Shown: positions 22,952-35,200, counted from the stretch's first letter. The stretch is 64,000 nt of DNA from Schizophyllum amplum (GCA_007026445.1 VDMD01000018.1:62001-126000), one strand, 5' to 3'. Notes: generated by a model not told the origin, from the letters alone. A program made the numbers and translations.

Positions 22952-25093
22952 ATGGCTATTAAAGAACAGACTTTGGTGCATCTGATCTACATCCACGGCT
23001 TCAACGGTAAGCGCCTCGTCGGTGAAAGGATCGACGGGCTCTGACGCCCTTGCGTAGGTGATGAGACCACCTTCCAAGTGCGTGGGGGTGCTTGAGCGAT
23101 AGACTGTGGTGGCCGGGCGGCTCACGCGACGACAAAAGTCGTTTCCCACCGACCTGCAGCAGCATTTGAATACGGTGATACCCGCGAACGCGACGTACAG
23201 GGTGCAGACCAGCCTGTATCCGACCTACAAGAGCGTCAAGCCCATATCCACCTGCACGAAGAACTTCCTAGAGTGGTCCGTATATCGGCTATATCGCATC
23301 GGATATACTCAGCGCATTGCAGGCTCAACACGCAGCCACCGGGCTATGTCATCCTCCTCGCGCACTCGATGGGCGGGCTGCTCGCAGCAGAGGCCGTCAC
23401 GCACGCGTCGAACAACCCGGACAAGTACCCCGGCGCGCGCCCCTCGCGCATCATCGGCATGATATCGTTCGATGTGCCCTATCTGGGCATGCACCCGCAC
23501 GTCGTGATCACCGGCCTCGCGTCGCTCTTCGCGAAAGACGAGGGCAAGGAGACGGAGACGTCCCTCAACGACCAGGACCCGGACGTCTGCTTCGTCGATG
23601 GGCGCGTCACGGATGACTGGGAGTCATACAAGCGTAACATGCCTCGTACGTCCCCTACTTGCACCCTCCCCCCTTCCGCTAACTGACTCACTCCTCAGAG
23701 CGCGGATCCGCAGCGTCCATCCAGATGCCCACATCCCCCGCCAGCCCTAACCTCCTCGGACCTACGCGCGCCGAAATGTCTCCCTTCCCCCCACCCCGCG
23801 CCAGCTCGTCCTCATCCTCGCTCTACTCATCCACCTCCTCCCCATCCTCATCTTTCGTCGAGCGCGCTGGCGGCTTCCTCGCCTCCAAGGCCGACGACCC
23901 CCTCGTCCGCTGGGCGCGCAAGCACCGCAGCGACCCCGTCAACGCCGGCAAAGCCTGGCTCATCGACCACTTCCAGTTCGGCTCGTGCATGTTCGACCCG
24001 GCGGGGTTGACACAAAGGTACCGCACGCTCGTCGCGTGGAACGGGCAGTGGGTGAATTACTGGACGGAGACGGTGCGCAAGCCGCCGTCGTATGCGCTGT
24101 CGATGTCTAGCTCGCCCAGCATATCTACTGCTGGCTCGCCATCACCATCCATGGAAGACTCGACGACAGCAGCCTCACTAACCACGGGCGACCCGCCTGC
24201 GGACTCGCTCGGCAAGAGAGAAGAGGTCGTCGACAATGACCTCGCGCTGCTGGATGGCCGGACGGCAGCACTATCCCTTGATACCTTGTCAAAGGCCTCG
24301 CCCACCGATTCATCGAAACCCTTGGACGCCCCTCCATCCCCGACCTCGTCCAACGACAGCCCATTCGTCACGCCCTGCGGGTCGCCCGGCGCAAGCACCG
24401 TTCAAATAACGGACGCCCCCGCGGTGAAGAGCCCGTCGCCAGACGCGGCCCTCGTCAACGGCTCTGCGGACTCGGCGATAGCATCGGATACCGCAGCATC
24501 GGACACCGCAGCCGCGCCCACAGACACAAATCCGCCGAGAAGGAGGCCAAGTTGCGCGCAAAGGAAGACAAAGAGCGCGAGAAAGCGCGCCAGAAAGAGG
24601 ACAAGCAGCGCGAGAAAGAGGCCAAAGCCGCCGAGAAGGAGGCCAAAGCCGCCGAGAAAGAAGCCAAGCAACGCGAAAAGCGCGCGCGAAGGAGGAGCAA
24701 GAGCGCGAGAAGGAGGTCAAGCGACTGCGCAAGGAGAAGGAGGCGGAACAGAAGGCGCTGCAGGCGGAGCAGAAGAAGCGCGAGGCGGAGGAGAAGAAGC
24801 GGGAGGCGGAGGAGAAGAAACAGCAAACCGAGCGCGAGAAAGCCCTCACCAAGGAGCAAAAGGCCCTCACCAAAGAGCAGAAGCCGCGGCACTTCGTCGT
24901 GCTGCCCACCGGCCTGGGCCAGATCCTCGGCGGCGGCGAGCGCTGGGAGAGCGTGCCGATCGCGGGCGTGGAGGACGAGGTGGCGGCGCACTGTGGGCTG
25001 TTCATACGGGGGCAGAATATGGACTATGACGGGCTGGTGGCGAGGGTGGGGAGGAAGGTGATGGATTGGTGTGAGACGGCGAGGGCAATTTAG
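22952..25093 (+). CDS. alpha/beta-hydrolase (DUF676/lipase-like) with coiled-coil tail
   Basis: Serine hydrolase of the DUF676/putative lipase type. The start MAIKEQTLVHLIYIHGFNG holds the oxyanion-side HGFNG motif; the nucleophile elbow is LLAHSMGGLLAAEAV (GHSxG-like, AHSMGG), followed by IGMISFDVPYLGMHPHV. A Ser/Pro-rich segment, a second conserved block (VNAGKAWLIDHFQFGSCMF, YRTLVAWNGQWVNYW), a long disordered region and a strongly charged Glu/Lys coiled coil (about 24540-24880) follow. The C-terminal block PRHFVVLPTGLGQILGGG ends in DWCETARAI. Short introns lie near 23011-23057, 23078-23140, 23273-23330 and 23646-23698. One-base losses near 24535 and 24690 shift the charged region; the three frames continue each other. 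Substrate is unknown. Confidence 0.75.
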
Positions 25094-25477
25094 ATGGAAT
25101 GTTTGTAGTAATAGTTGGGTGTGAGTAGGTGTAGCCATAGAGGAATGTATCATGCAGACTCGGCGACCGTGATTCCATGAGGCATCTGCTAGTCGCTGAG
25201 AGGTCTTGGAGCTTGGTAGCTGATGAGGATTAGAAATCATGCAGTTCGATTTGAAAGCCAATGATTCTGAAGTGAAGCTGTCCGTGCATCCATCTCAACT
25301 CAAGTTCAACGCTCGATTTCCAACATCATCGCAAGCCGCCATCGAGTCAGATTGGAGTGAGTCCGCTAGATGGTCTAGTAGGTAGATGGGGAGTGAAGTA
25401 GATCTAGATACATGGGAAGACAGATCGGGCCATATAATGCGCCAGCGCAGACAGAACCGACGGGAGAACCGTCCAAG
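25094..25477. other. intergenic, convergent 3' ends
   Basis: About 380 bp between the convergent hydrolase and borealin genes; presumably both 3' UTRs. Nothing else is recognised. Confidence 0.5.
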
Positions 25478-26538
25478 TCATGCTATCCTCCACTTCTCCA
25501 TCGTCGCGCTGACCAGGCGCGTCAATTCCCGCCGTGCCTCGCGCTTTGCGCTGCTCGTAATACCGTCTAGCGCGTCCAGGTCGCTCGGCGAGTTCATGAG
25601 GGGGTCGAACTCGAGGACATGCCCGTCTGTCGTGGCGAGCGTAATGACCGACCGCGTGCGCGTGAGCCCGTGGGGTGTGGCCGTCGCAGCCGCGGGTAGC
25701 ACGGGCAACGTGCTCGTCTTCGCCAGCGGCGGGCCGTCGTGGTTGCTGTTCTGCGAGGCGGTACGCGAGTGCGTGGGATCGGCGCGGATGAGGATGTTGC
25801 TCTTCGTGCGCTTGAGGGTGTGTCCGGTAGGGGGTGCGAGGGCTTCCTGTTTGCCCGGGCGGGCGGTGCTGCCGGCGCCGGGGTAGAGCGGGGTCTTTGG
25901 GGGGAGGTTGAGGGTGGGGTTGAAGGTGGAGCTGGACGGGACGCGCTGTTTGCCGTACAGGGACGGCTTCGTGGGGGAGGGATTGCGCGCGGGGACGAAT
26001 GGCGGCTTGTGTGGGGTAGCGTGGCGCATCTGCATTATGTGTTCAGTACCAATAATGAGGGGGAATGCATTGTGCAAACGTACAGGTGTCCGCCGCACGT
26101 TGGACGGTGGCTTCTTGACGGGGGACTGCAGCCGGGCGTTCTTACGCGCTTCGTTATCCTCCTCGGCCCACTTGCGCTTCTTGTTCAGCTCCTCGCGCTC
26201 GCGCATGCCGACCTCCTGCAGGCGCTCCATCGGGCCGCCGATGGTCGCAGCCTGCATGTCACCGTTGTACTTGTCCCGCAGCTCGCGCAGCGTCATGTTC
26301 CGGACGTGCTTCGGGATGCGGCCAACGAGGTTCTGCTGGTGCTGTTTGAATTGATCCAGACTAAGCTGCAGCCACCGGCGCATCTCTTCTGTGCGCTGCT
26401 CGACTGTGAAAGGTCAGCTTGAGGTGCTAGCGCGGTCGAAGCACGCGCACCTTCGAACTCGAAGTTGTCGAGCACCATCTGCTTGTTGATCTGCTCGGTG
26501 TATTCGTCCATGCCGCCAAATGTTTCTATCGTGGTCAT
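25478..26538 (-). CDS. borealin, chromosomal passenger complex subunit
   Basis: Partner of INCENP, survivin and Aurora B at centromeres and the spindle midzone. Exons 26538-26451, 26403-26084 and 26029-25478 total 960 nt (319 residues) with no frame break. The N-terminal helix region, RWLQLSLDQFKQHQQNLVGR followed by IPKHVRNMTLRELRDKYNG, matches the borealin N-terminal (Nbl1) domain, which forms the three-helix bundle with INCENP and survivin. A basic stretch (KKRKWAEED) and a long Ser/Thr/Pro-rich region with many SP/TP sites follow, plausible CDK or Aurora substrates. The C-terminus (ITLATTDGHVLEFDP to MEKWRIA) resembles a borealin dimerisation domain, with less certainty. It is divergent from ERG26 with 225 bp between starts. 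Confidence 0.85.
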
Positions 26539-26763
26539 CGTGTGTGATGTCGAGCAGGGTAAGTATGCGCCGGCGTCGCGTCTAGTGGTGGCACGGAACA
26601 AGATGATTTGTCGTCAACGGCCAACGCGCCAGGGCGGTCTCGGTCACGTGGAGGGCGGGGGTCCGGGAGCGCGCGGGCCGCGGAGTCGTCCCATCGTTTT
26701 TGAATTCCGCGGTCGTCTGCCAGGGTCCCAGAAAACAGTTGAAATCCCTTGTTTTCTACTTCG

Positions 26764-28283
26764 ATGGCTGGCAGAGACGTGTACTTGGTTATTGGCGGCA
26801 GCGGCTTCGTCGGGCGCCATATAGTGCTGCAGCTGCTCGAGCGCGGCGACTCCGTGTCAGTGTTTGACATCGTGCAGCGCTACCACGACGTCCCCTTCTA
26901 CTCTGGCGACATATGCGAGCAGGACCAGGTGTCGAACGCTATCAGGAAGGTGTGTGGACACGTAGACGCGCGCTACATACTCTAATATCATACAGAGCGG
27001 CGCGACATGCATCATCCATACCGCGTCGCCCCCGCATGGCATGAACGACCCCGCGCTCTACTTTAAAATCAATGTCGACGGCACGAAGGCTGTCATCGCA
27101 GCTGCCGTCGAATGCGGCGTCAGAAAGCTCGTTTACACGAGCTCTGCCGGTGTCGTGTTCAACGGGAACGACCTAAACGGCGTGGACGAGCGGATACCGT
27201 TCCCCGAGAAGGCATGGACGCGTACAACGAAAGCAAGTGCAAGGGCGAGGAAGCCGTCATTGCCGCCAACGGCCAGGGTGGTCTCCTGACCGTTGCCCTA
27301 CGCCCCGCGGGAATCTTTGGGTAAGTAAATCCACTGGGCGCATTACTTCCATTAACATACCGCAATCGCAGCCCTGGTGACCGCCAGGTCATGACCGGCT
27401 TCCACGAGGTGTACGAGAACGGGCTGACGCACTTCCAACTCGGGGACAACAACAACCTGTTCGACTGGACGTACGTCGGCAACGTCGCGCGCGCCCACCT
27501 CCTCGCCGCCGACCGCCTCCTCGACCCCCCGCCCGCGCCGCCCCTCATCTCGTCCCCTGACGAAAACCCGCCGCTGGACCCGCCCGGCCTCACGGAAGCC
27601 GAGCAGGCGCTCACCAACTACCCCCTCCCGCCCATCTCGCTCACCACGGGCACCAGCCGCATCCCCACCTCCGCCGCGCGGCCCCTCGGCCCGTACGTCG
27701 AGCCGCCGCCCAACGCCGACGCGCTCGTCGCCGCGTTCCGTGCGCCCTACGACGCGCGCGAGTCCGCGCGCCCCGTCGTGCGCACGCGCTTCGACCAGCT
27801 CTCCGACTACAGCCTCTCGCGCCAGAAGCTCGCGCACCCGACGCAGCCCTCGCCGCTCTCCGTCGCCGGCCAGGTCTTCTTCATCACGAACGGCGAGCCG
27901 ACGTACTTTTGGGACTTTGGCCGCATGATCTGGCGCGAGCTGGACAAGCTGTTCCCGGGGAAGCGCGACCCAGCGAAGGTGGGCAAGTACTTCCGGCTGT
28001 CGAAGGACCTCGCGATGATCGCGGCGTGGGGCTCGGAGTGGTTCGGGTACTTGCGCGGGCGGGAGGCGACGTTCACGCGGTTCCGCGTGACGTTCAGCTG
28101 TGCGACGCGCTGGCACGACATCGAGAAGGCGCGCAGAGTCCTTGGGTACGAGCCCGAGGTGGGCTTGGAGGAGGGCGTCAAGCGTATGATTGAGGTGAGT
28201 CGCCATGCCTTATCGCATCTTCTCCCGCTGACTTCGCCCAGTGGTGGAAAGCCGAGTTCATCGACTCACAAAAGGCGCAGTAA
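26764..28283 (+). CDS. ERG26: sterol-4-alpha-carboxylate 3-dehydrogenase (decarboxylating), ERG26
   Basis: Ergosterol pathway, NAD(P)-dependent removal of the C4 carboxyl group in the ER. The extended SDR fold shows the Rossmann motif GGSGFVGRHI, the IIHTASP block, NVDGTKAVIAA, LVYTSSAGVVF and the catalytic YNESK. Then come LRPAGIFGPGD, DWTYVGNVARAHLLA, NGEPTYFWDF and the C-terminal WWKAEF. A Pro-rich insert of about 100 residues (27520-27840) sits between AHLLA and the NGEP block and is absent from yeast Erg26. A single-base loss near 27213 (GAGAAGGC-ATGGAC) shifts the frame just before YNESK; the two frames join exactly there. Introns lie near 26951-26996, 27321-27371 and 28195-28241. Confidence 0.88.
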
Positions 28284-28793
28284 GGGACTGCCGTATATAT
28301 TACATACCACCTTTGGATATTTGCTACCTAGTATCGCCTAATTCTGGGGACACCACTAACTGGGCCCGTTTGCTGCTTGGGTACTTCGATTCTACGCTGT
28401 GGTCGACAGTGAGCGACACCGGAAATATGCTAAGGGAATCCTCACCATGACCCCTTAGCGCCTTAGCATGGACTACGTGAGCCATAACCTGGGGATGTTC
28501 CCTGCAAGCCTTAGGATGTCTACCAAGCCTTTCTCACCGTACAGCCGGCTGCTAGTACTAGGGAGTAACGGTTGTCAAGAATATACACACGAGTGGCGCG
28601 TCTACTGAGTACACGGTTCTGTACACCACCGCTCAGTTAAGGGTCCACAGCGCTAGCAGCGCTCGTTCATGCGGGGGACAACGTTGCTCTGAAATAAAAT
28701 GCTCGATGACGGACGCGAAGACTGCCATGGAAGCCATGCAGAAAGTAGTAAGAAGTATTCAATTACCCTGGATGGTACAATTCTAGTTGTAGA
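28284..28793. other. intergenic, convergent 3' ends with a hairpin
   Basis: About 510 bp between ERG26 and the coiled-coil gene. It contains the inverted repeat ATGCTAAGG ... CCTTAGCAT at about 28427-28471, which could fold into a stem. No gene is seen. Confidence 0.5.
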
Positions 28794-31700
28794 TTACTCC
28801 ACGTCGTCGTCCGTTTCCGTTTCCGTCTCTGTCTCCGTCTCCGTCTCTGTGCCGCCTTCTATCTCACTCTCCATCTCCGACTCAGGTTCTGGGGGAGGCC
28901 TTGGTGTCGAGACTACTCGCCTCGGCGGCGTCCTAGGAAGCGACCCAGAAACGCCCCGCCCGCCGCCCAGACCTACTCCAAGCATATACATCGCTGACAG
29001 CGTCCGCGACCGAGGGGCGGGTGCCTCCTCCGCCCGTCCCGGATCCCCTTCCTGGAGGACAAACGCCGGCATCGGTACACGCAACCCAAGCCCCGCGAGC
29101 CCGCCAAGCTGCTTCTGCGACGGCGTGCGCCGCAGGCTCGGCGTGGTCATCACATGCCCGAACGTCGGCGTCGCCGTGCGCACGCCATGCAGCGCGCGCA
29201 CCGCGCCCTGCACCACGCCGACGTCGTGCCGCACGTCCGCGAGCTTGCGCGCGAGCGTGGGCGGGCGGGCGCCTCGTCCGCTGTGAACGCCGTGATCTGC
29301 TCCGCGGCGTCGGCGAGCGTGGGCGCGGGTCGCCGGCGGGCGGTGCCGTCTGCGGGCGCTAGCGCGCCGGGGAGGGTGAGGAGGGCGACGAGACCGCGGG
29401 CGGCGAGGGCGTCGTCGGCGGCGCGGATCTCGAGCTCGACGCGCGCGTCTTCGGCGTAGTCGTCGATGCGCTGGATGGCGGCGGCCAACATGGCTGGATT
29501 ATATGGCAGGCCTGACGATGGTGTGAAGGAGGCGACGGTCTGCTTGAGGCTCTGCAGCGCTGAGTGATTATCGCGGAACTCCCTCTGCATGGTGTCGAAG
29601 CGGTGGGTGACGCCGGATAGACGTGCGAGAAGATTCTCGACCTCCAGCGATGGCAGTGAAGAGGATTGGGCAGAAGGGGAGTTGAGGGTAACCGTGGTTG
29701 TTGTAGATGTCTGCGCATCCGTAGTTCCAGGGCGGGCAGAGTGTGTTTGCGCAGAGGAAGGCGGGGTATCATTGCCGTTCAAGGCAAACGCTCTAGCGAG
29801 CGGAGTCGGAGCGATAATAGTGAGCGACGGCGCGGTAGTTATTACTGAAGGTATTGGAGGGGTATCTTCTGTCGGCCTTGGCGGCACCTGTGCTGGTATA
29901 CTGCCTGAGGGAGATGGCGCGTTGGCGGCTGGTATTGTGGCGGTTTCTGCAGGCTCAACGTGTGAAGGTAGCTCAGCACATTTGGATGAAGGTGTAGTAA
30001 GTGATGATGAAGGGAGTGGTTCGGGCTCTGGGATAAATGAGCGTGATGGTGGCGGTAAGCATGGCGGCGGTGATGATGCCTCTTGCGAGTCGTTTATAGG
30101 ATTTCGCGCTACGTCCTTGTCCCGTTGCGCTGTGGTTTGAGCAACGCTCATGGCAACGGCTTCCCGTGTCAGAGGTTTAAGCTCAGCGAGAGGTGCGACC
30201 TCAGATGGTGCAGACCTGGGTGTCGATGTTTCCGAGGGAAGAGTTACATCCAGGGAAAGCGGGGTTATTAAATCTGGCGAAGGCCCGCTACCCCCTTGCA
30301 AGCCTAGGGCCGATCTCCCTGACGGTAGAAGCATCTCGAGCTCTATCCGTCGTGCTGTCTCCGCCTGCAGCTCCTCCACCATGCTATCCAAAGCATGCTG
30401 CACGGCCAGAACGCGTTGAGCGGACACAGACATTGCGTCGGCGTGAGCCTCCACGTTCCCGCCGTCAAGCTGGTCCACCAAGCCCTGCGCGTCCTGTAGC
30501 AGGCGCGTGAGCACCTCCACGCCGCTATCGCCACGCTGCATGCTCTCGCCGACAGTGTGGACCAGGCGCACGAGGTGTGCACGGATGACCTCTTGCTGGG
30601 CGACCATCTGCATGCGCAGCGCGACCTCGCGACGACGTCCGAAGGCCTCGCGCATGGCGTCCCGTCCGAGCTCATCGAGTGAGTCCCGCAGGCGTGACGC
30701 GGTCGTCTCCGCGACACGCCGTTGGTGGGATGCGGAAGCAAGCTGGGCGGAGAGTGTGTCGACTGTGGTCTGATGCCGCAACTTCAGCGCCTCGAGTGCT
30801 TGCTGGAGGGAATCGGTGGAGGTTTGTGAGAACTTCCTGCAAGAATGTGAATTCAATGGGGTGTGATGTGAAGCTCGGCACGCACATGTATCGAGACACC
30901 ATCTTGGCCGCTGAGGAGTCGTCCAGCCGATGGCGCTCCAGCTCGTGCTGGGCGCGCGCCAGTGCCTCCCGGTCGTTTGCCGCGTTCTGCTTCTCGGCCT
31001 GCAGCTTCGTCTCGGACACCTCAAGTTCGCTATGTAGTCGGGTGATCTCCCTTTCCAAGCGCTGCGTCTCCTTCGAGAACTCAGACAGCAGCTTCTTCAT
31101 GCCCATCTTGGCCTCAGTGAGCCCGCTGAACAGGCTGTGAGAGGATGCGCTGCTCTGCAAGGACAGTTGAGAGGAAGAGGGATCGCGGGGGCTGCCGCTT
31201 GCGGGCGATGCAGGGGATTTCGGTGTTTGTGGGGTTTGGGGGCGGGGGACGGGATTTGAGGCGCGGCCTTCCATCGAGCGAACGAGGTTGGCGTACTCGC
31301 TGACGACGAGATCGGACATGCGTGCTTGTTCCTGTGCTTCGCGGAGCTGGAGGTGAAGATCGCGTCCTTGCACCTTTCCTTCCTCCTCCCGACCCCTGGC
31401 GCGTGAAGCCAGCGCGTAAGCGCCCTCCTCAGCTTGCTTCGCCCGCGTAGCTTCGCTCATCGCATGAACTAGCTCCGTAGTGCGTGAGAGCAAAGCCTCC
31501 TCGGTTGAGGTGAGCTTGTCTGAGAGGCGGCGAAGGGAGATGGTGAGCTGCTGCGCTTGCAGAGCGGAGGGGTGGGTGCTGGGCGACGCGTCGGGATGCG
31601 GCGTCGCGCGCAGAATCTCGACTTCGTTGCGCAGCAGGTCATTGTCGTGCTGCAGGTGTTGCATTCGTTCGTGTTCGTTGTTGGATTCGAGGGAGTGGCG

Positions 31701-31902
31701 CTGAAGCTTGATCGCTGCGTCGTGGGCTTCGTCCTGCATACACATATACTGGTGAGCGAGAGGGGAGATCGCCACATCATGAACATACCTGGAAGCGTAA
31801 CAGCGCAGAGCGAAGGCTCTTCAGTTCTAAGGAGAGTGGGTGATTAGTGTCGCCGTCGTGGACTTCGTTCCCCTGCCTGGGGGATCCAGCGGCAGCGAAC
31901 AT
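28794..31902 (-). CDS. large coiled-coil protein, unknown function
   Basis: I do not recognise a named family. Start ATG 31902 opens MFAAAGSPRQGNEVHDGD. Two extensive coiled-coil stretches follow: one with heptads around DEAHDAAIKLQRHSLESNNE and LSLQSSASS, and one around SLQQALEALKLRHQTTVDTL, rich in Glu, Gln, Arg and Leu. The middle third is a Pro/Ser/Thr-rich disordered region. A further helical segment (LLARLSGVTHRFDTMQREF) precedes a conserved-looking tail (LADVRHDVGVVQGAVRALHG, TTPSLRRTPSQKQLGG). The protein ends in a Thr-Glu repeat tract followed by DDDVE. Short introns lie near 31740-31787 and 30838-30887. A single-base loss near 29261 shifts the frame before the tail. A cytoskeletal or scaffold role is only a guess. 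Confidence 0.72.
28806..28855. repeat. coding hexamer microsatellite (Thr-Glu tract)
   Basis: About seven to eight imperfect copies of a GTCTCC/GTTTCC-type hexamer, reading as TE dipeptides on the minus strand. It lies in the last 20 codons of the coiled-coil protein and could vary in length among strains without shifting frame. Confidence 0.7.
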
Positions 31903-32692
31903 GACGTCCGGAAGCGGAAGTGAACAATGATGGAAGAACAATGGCCGTTCCCTCTGTGTTTGTTGATCACTGTTTACTGATACATCTTGTCCGCGTCCAC
32001 CACGTACATCCACAACAGGAAACGCTACTGGTGTCCCGGCATCCCTCACGTCAACTATTAGCAACGCCTTCGACTCCGGAAGGAGGTTCAATATTACCGA
32101 TGAACCGATGATAGTCAATTTATGGCCTACAACTTCAAGTCGGCACCATTACAACCTGCGTCTAACGGGGTATGTACCACTTACTATGCTCGACATAGGA
32201 AAATACAGCCCCAAGGTATCGCATCGCGCAAGTACGTAGCGACAGATGCCCAGCTATGCGATACGCCTTGCCTTGCAGAGCAGCAGACGCCACTGACTCG
32301 GGAATTGCCGAAGACGCCTGACCACGTTCGAACTTGTTCCCATGAATTCGAATAAATACCTCGGAAGCATTTTGTATACCTCCCTCGGACCAGCCCTAGT
32401 CTTCGGGCAGCCCTAGAGAGCTGTATCCTCTTGCTCTGTGGACGTGAAGGGTACGCGTATCCTTCCAAAATCACGCCGAACTTGCTGAATCGGTGTGAAG
32501 CTGCCGCCAGACGCCGGGATCAGTGCGTGGTGGACGGCCCTGAGTTCTCACGCCATTGAACAACGGCAAATGGGCGAAGCGCCCATGTTTGGTCATTTGT
32601 CATGACTATGTTTCATGAAACAGCGGGCACCGCGATGTTATATACTTGAGCGCGTCGTCTTATCTTCCGGGTTTCCTCTCTCGACCTCCACC
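31903..32692. other. intergenic, divergent promoters
   Basis: About 790 bp between two divergent genes. A TATA-like TTATATACTTG at 32639-32649 precedes the plus-strand membrane protein by about 45 nt. No other feature is recognised. Confidence 0.5.
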
Positions 32693-34859
32693 ATGAAGTG
32701 TCGCTCACGCTTGTCGTTGCTTCCGCCGCTCTTGGTGCAGTCCTTCCTCTGGGCTCCGGCATGGGCGCAGGGAGGCAAGATATTCCAATGGCAGTTCAGC
32801 AATAACGTGCGTTGCGGGCACATCTAGCCAGGCGGACGCGCTGACACCATGTTCCCTCCAACCGATAGGCCATCTCAGAGAATCTGCCGTCGTGCCAGTC
32901 CTTCGACATCACTGTCAAGTCGTACAACGCCGACGAGAACACTACGGGGGTCGGTGAGTGCCGCGTTCGAGCTCGAGATGATGCGGCGCGCACGTCCCAC
33001 ACTCCGTCCGGAGCTCGATCTCCATGGACACCAGCCCATCCGTCTCAGTCCGCATCGTGTCATGCTGACCGCCGCCGCCACAGGGCCATACTACATGCTC
33101 GCGTTCCCAATTGGCGGCACACCCACCGTCACACATATCGGCGACACCATCAAGGACCTCAGCTGGACCGTGGACCAACCGCCAGGTTCGTCAAGCTCGA
33201 TCCCATTCCCCCAGCCGCGCCGGCGCGCACCGCTCCATGCCGTTATGCCGCGGGGTCCCTGACCGAAGCCTTCCAGACTCCGAACTCTTCCTGTCCGTGA
33301 TCGATTCCAATAACACTGCCGGCGGTGTGGTACGTCCTCCCGTGCTTCGCGGCCAGTCGGCAAGGACTGAATGAACGCTAGCCGCCGCGCCTCTACAACG
33401 TTGTGACCGGCCAGTCGACTTCTTGTATAACGGTTCAGAACGGGACCGACTTCACAGTATCCGCGAATGTCACGGACACGCTCGAGACTTGCCAACCATG
33501 GGGTCTTCGCATCAAGGTGAGCGATAGCGATCCGCACTATCCAAACCCATACTGAAGGAGCTCCCAGGGCGGTACGCCACCGTACAATGTGACTTTCATG
33601 GCGGTCGTACGTGCCCTATCATCCGTTCCTTAACGGCAGTGATTGACAGATGCTTTCCTCAGAACAGTCCCTAGTCCGTTTTACCGAGCGTTCTGTTTCG
33701 CCAGCGTCAATACTGATAAATCCTTCAGCGTCACCAACGTGACCATGGGGCCCGTCGACGATGCATTCACTTACATTGACCGAGCGGATCCTGGTGCCCA
33801 ACTTATTGGTATGTGTTTTACCCTGAATCCTCTATATATCTCATTTGTTTCCGCAGCCGCCGTATCAGACCTGTGCGTTTGCTGGACACAAGTATGCATC
33901 GCAGCCGCTAACCATATCATGCAGGCAAGGACGCTGGGCTTCCGGCAACCCAGTCGTGGAAACCAGCGGTGCGTGTCCTTGTGCAATGACGTGCTCGACA
34001 ATACTTACATGTCCATACTTCAGGCAGCACTGACGTCGCTTGCACGGGGCTCGTCAGCAGCTCTGGAACCACAGAAGAGCTTCAGAAGCAAGCTGAGGAT
34101 CGAGCTCAGGCTGAGCGCGATGCTGACCACAAACGCACCGCCACCATCCTGGGATGCATCCTCGGCCTCGGCCTCCCCCTTATCCTTGGTGTAGCCGGCT
34201 TCTTCGCATGGCGGCGACGCAGGAACGGCGGCGCGGGCGGCGCCGTGCTTGATAGCCCAGACCTCAAGCCTACTGCATTCTACGACACCACACGGCAAAC
34301 CTCGCAGACAAGCCCGACAGTCACCGTGGGCCCCTCCAAATCCCTCAACTACGGCGGCGTTAGCCCAGTATACGAATCCACCGCGGGCAGCACGTCGCGC
34401 TTTAACGAGCACGGCATGGCTCCGCATGAGGTGTATGCACATAGCCAGGGCCAGCAGACGCACGACCAGTTGAGCAACGCGGGCTCCACATACCCTGGGC
34501 GCAACAGCGGCGGTGCCGAAGCGCCCGGCTTTGCGGGCTTCACATCCTACGCCAACAGCCGGCGCTCGGCGAAGGCGGCCGAGGCGGCGCTGAGCTCGGG
34601 CAGCGCCGAGGAGATGTCCGCCTACCTCGCCACGACGTCGCGCGCGTCTGGTGGTGGCCCGCGAAATTCGCTGCCCGACGCCCCGGGTGCGTACCCGATG
34701 ACTACTCTGGGGAACCCGGAGGCGGCTGACGGCCACGCAGCGGACGAGGTCATCTTCCAGCATCGCGACGCCGGTCCGGGGCAGCCTATCGTGCGCGAGC
34801 TCCCGCCGCCGTACATCGACCGCAGCGAGGACAACCAGGCGCAGCACCACCATGCATGA
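32693..34859 (+). CDS. secreted-domain single-pass membrane protein with PPPY tail, unknown function
   Basis: An orphan-type Agaricomycete membrane protein. It has a signal peptide (MKCRSRLSLLPPLLVQSFLW, cleavage near AWAQG), then an ectodomain of about 260 residues with several N-glycosylation sequons (NTTG, NNTA, NGTD, NVTD, NVTF). One TM segment (ILGCILGLGLPLILGVAGFF) is followed by AWRRRR as a stop-transfer signal. The cytoplasmic tail of about 210 residues is Ser/Ala/Gly-rich and ends in ELPPPYIDRSEDN. PPPY is a WW-domain ligand of the kind bound by Rsp5/NEDD4 ubiquitin ligases. About eight short introns interrupt the ectodomain (first at 32809-32869). Start ATG 32693 is the first one and gives the signal peptide. 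Function is unknown. Confidence 0.75.
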
Positions 34860-35077
34860 TGGATGATGAGCGCCATACCGCCCGATGACGACCGCCACGA
34901 CCGTTAACGAGCGCAGCCCCGCCCCGCCCGCCCACGACCGCTGACGCGCGCCTCCACCCACACGCACTCATCCCTGTACATTCTTTCTGCGCTGCGGCTT
35001 ATTTATCTTTGTCCGTGTCGATATTATCCGTTTTTGTTTTCGACAGACGATACTCTACCCCCTTCCACTTCTATTGA

Positions 35078-35200
35078 CACGGCCGCTATAGGGCGACATG
35101 GCCACTGTACGGTGGCACGGCCTCTACATGGGTGGCACGGCCACTATAGTACATGGGTGGCATGGCCGTTGTATGGGTGGCCCGACCGCTATACGGGTAA
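35078..35200. repeat. minisatellite, about six units of 19-25 bp
   Basis: Tandem, diverged copies of a unit close to GGCACGGCCACTATATGGGT. The fourth unit carries a 5-bp insertion. The array is outside any gene. Confidence 0.75.

Noticed and set aside
24310..25261. Leu-rich antisense frames opposite the hydrolase coiled coil
   Set aside because: Glu/Lys repeats read backward give Leu/Phe-rich frames. No start context or splice pattern supports a gene.
27352..28206. 284-codon antisense frame opposite ERG26
   Set aside because: ERG26 motifs are clear on the plus strand; the antisense frame is Arg/Val-rich and unrecognisable.
28806..28855. CRISPR-like or regulatory array
   Set aside because: It is a hexamer microsatellite in the coding end of a eukaryotic gene, without spacers.
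34020..34967. Long antisense open frame (315 codons) over the membrane-protein tail
   Set aside because: It is the complement of a GC-rich, Ala/Ser-rich coding tail; composition is Arg/Gly/Val-rich with no family-like blocks, as expected of a shadow frame.
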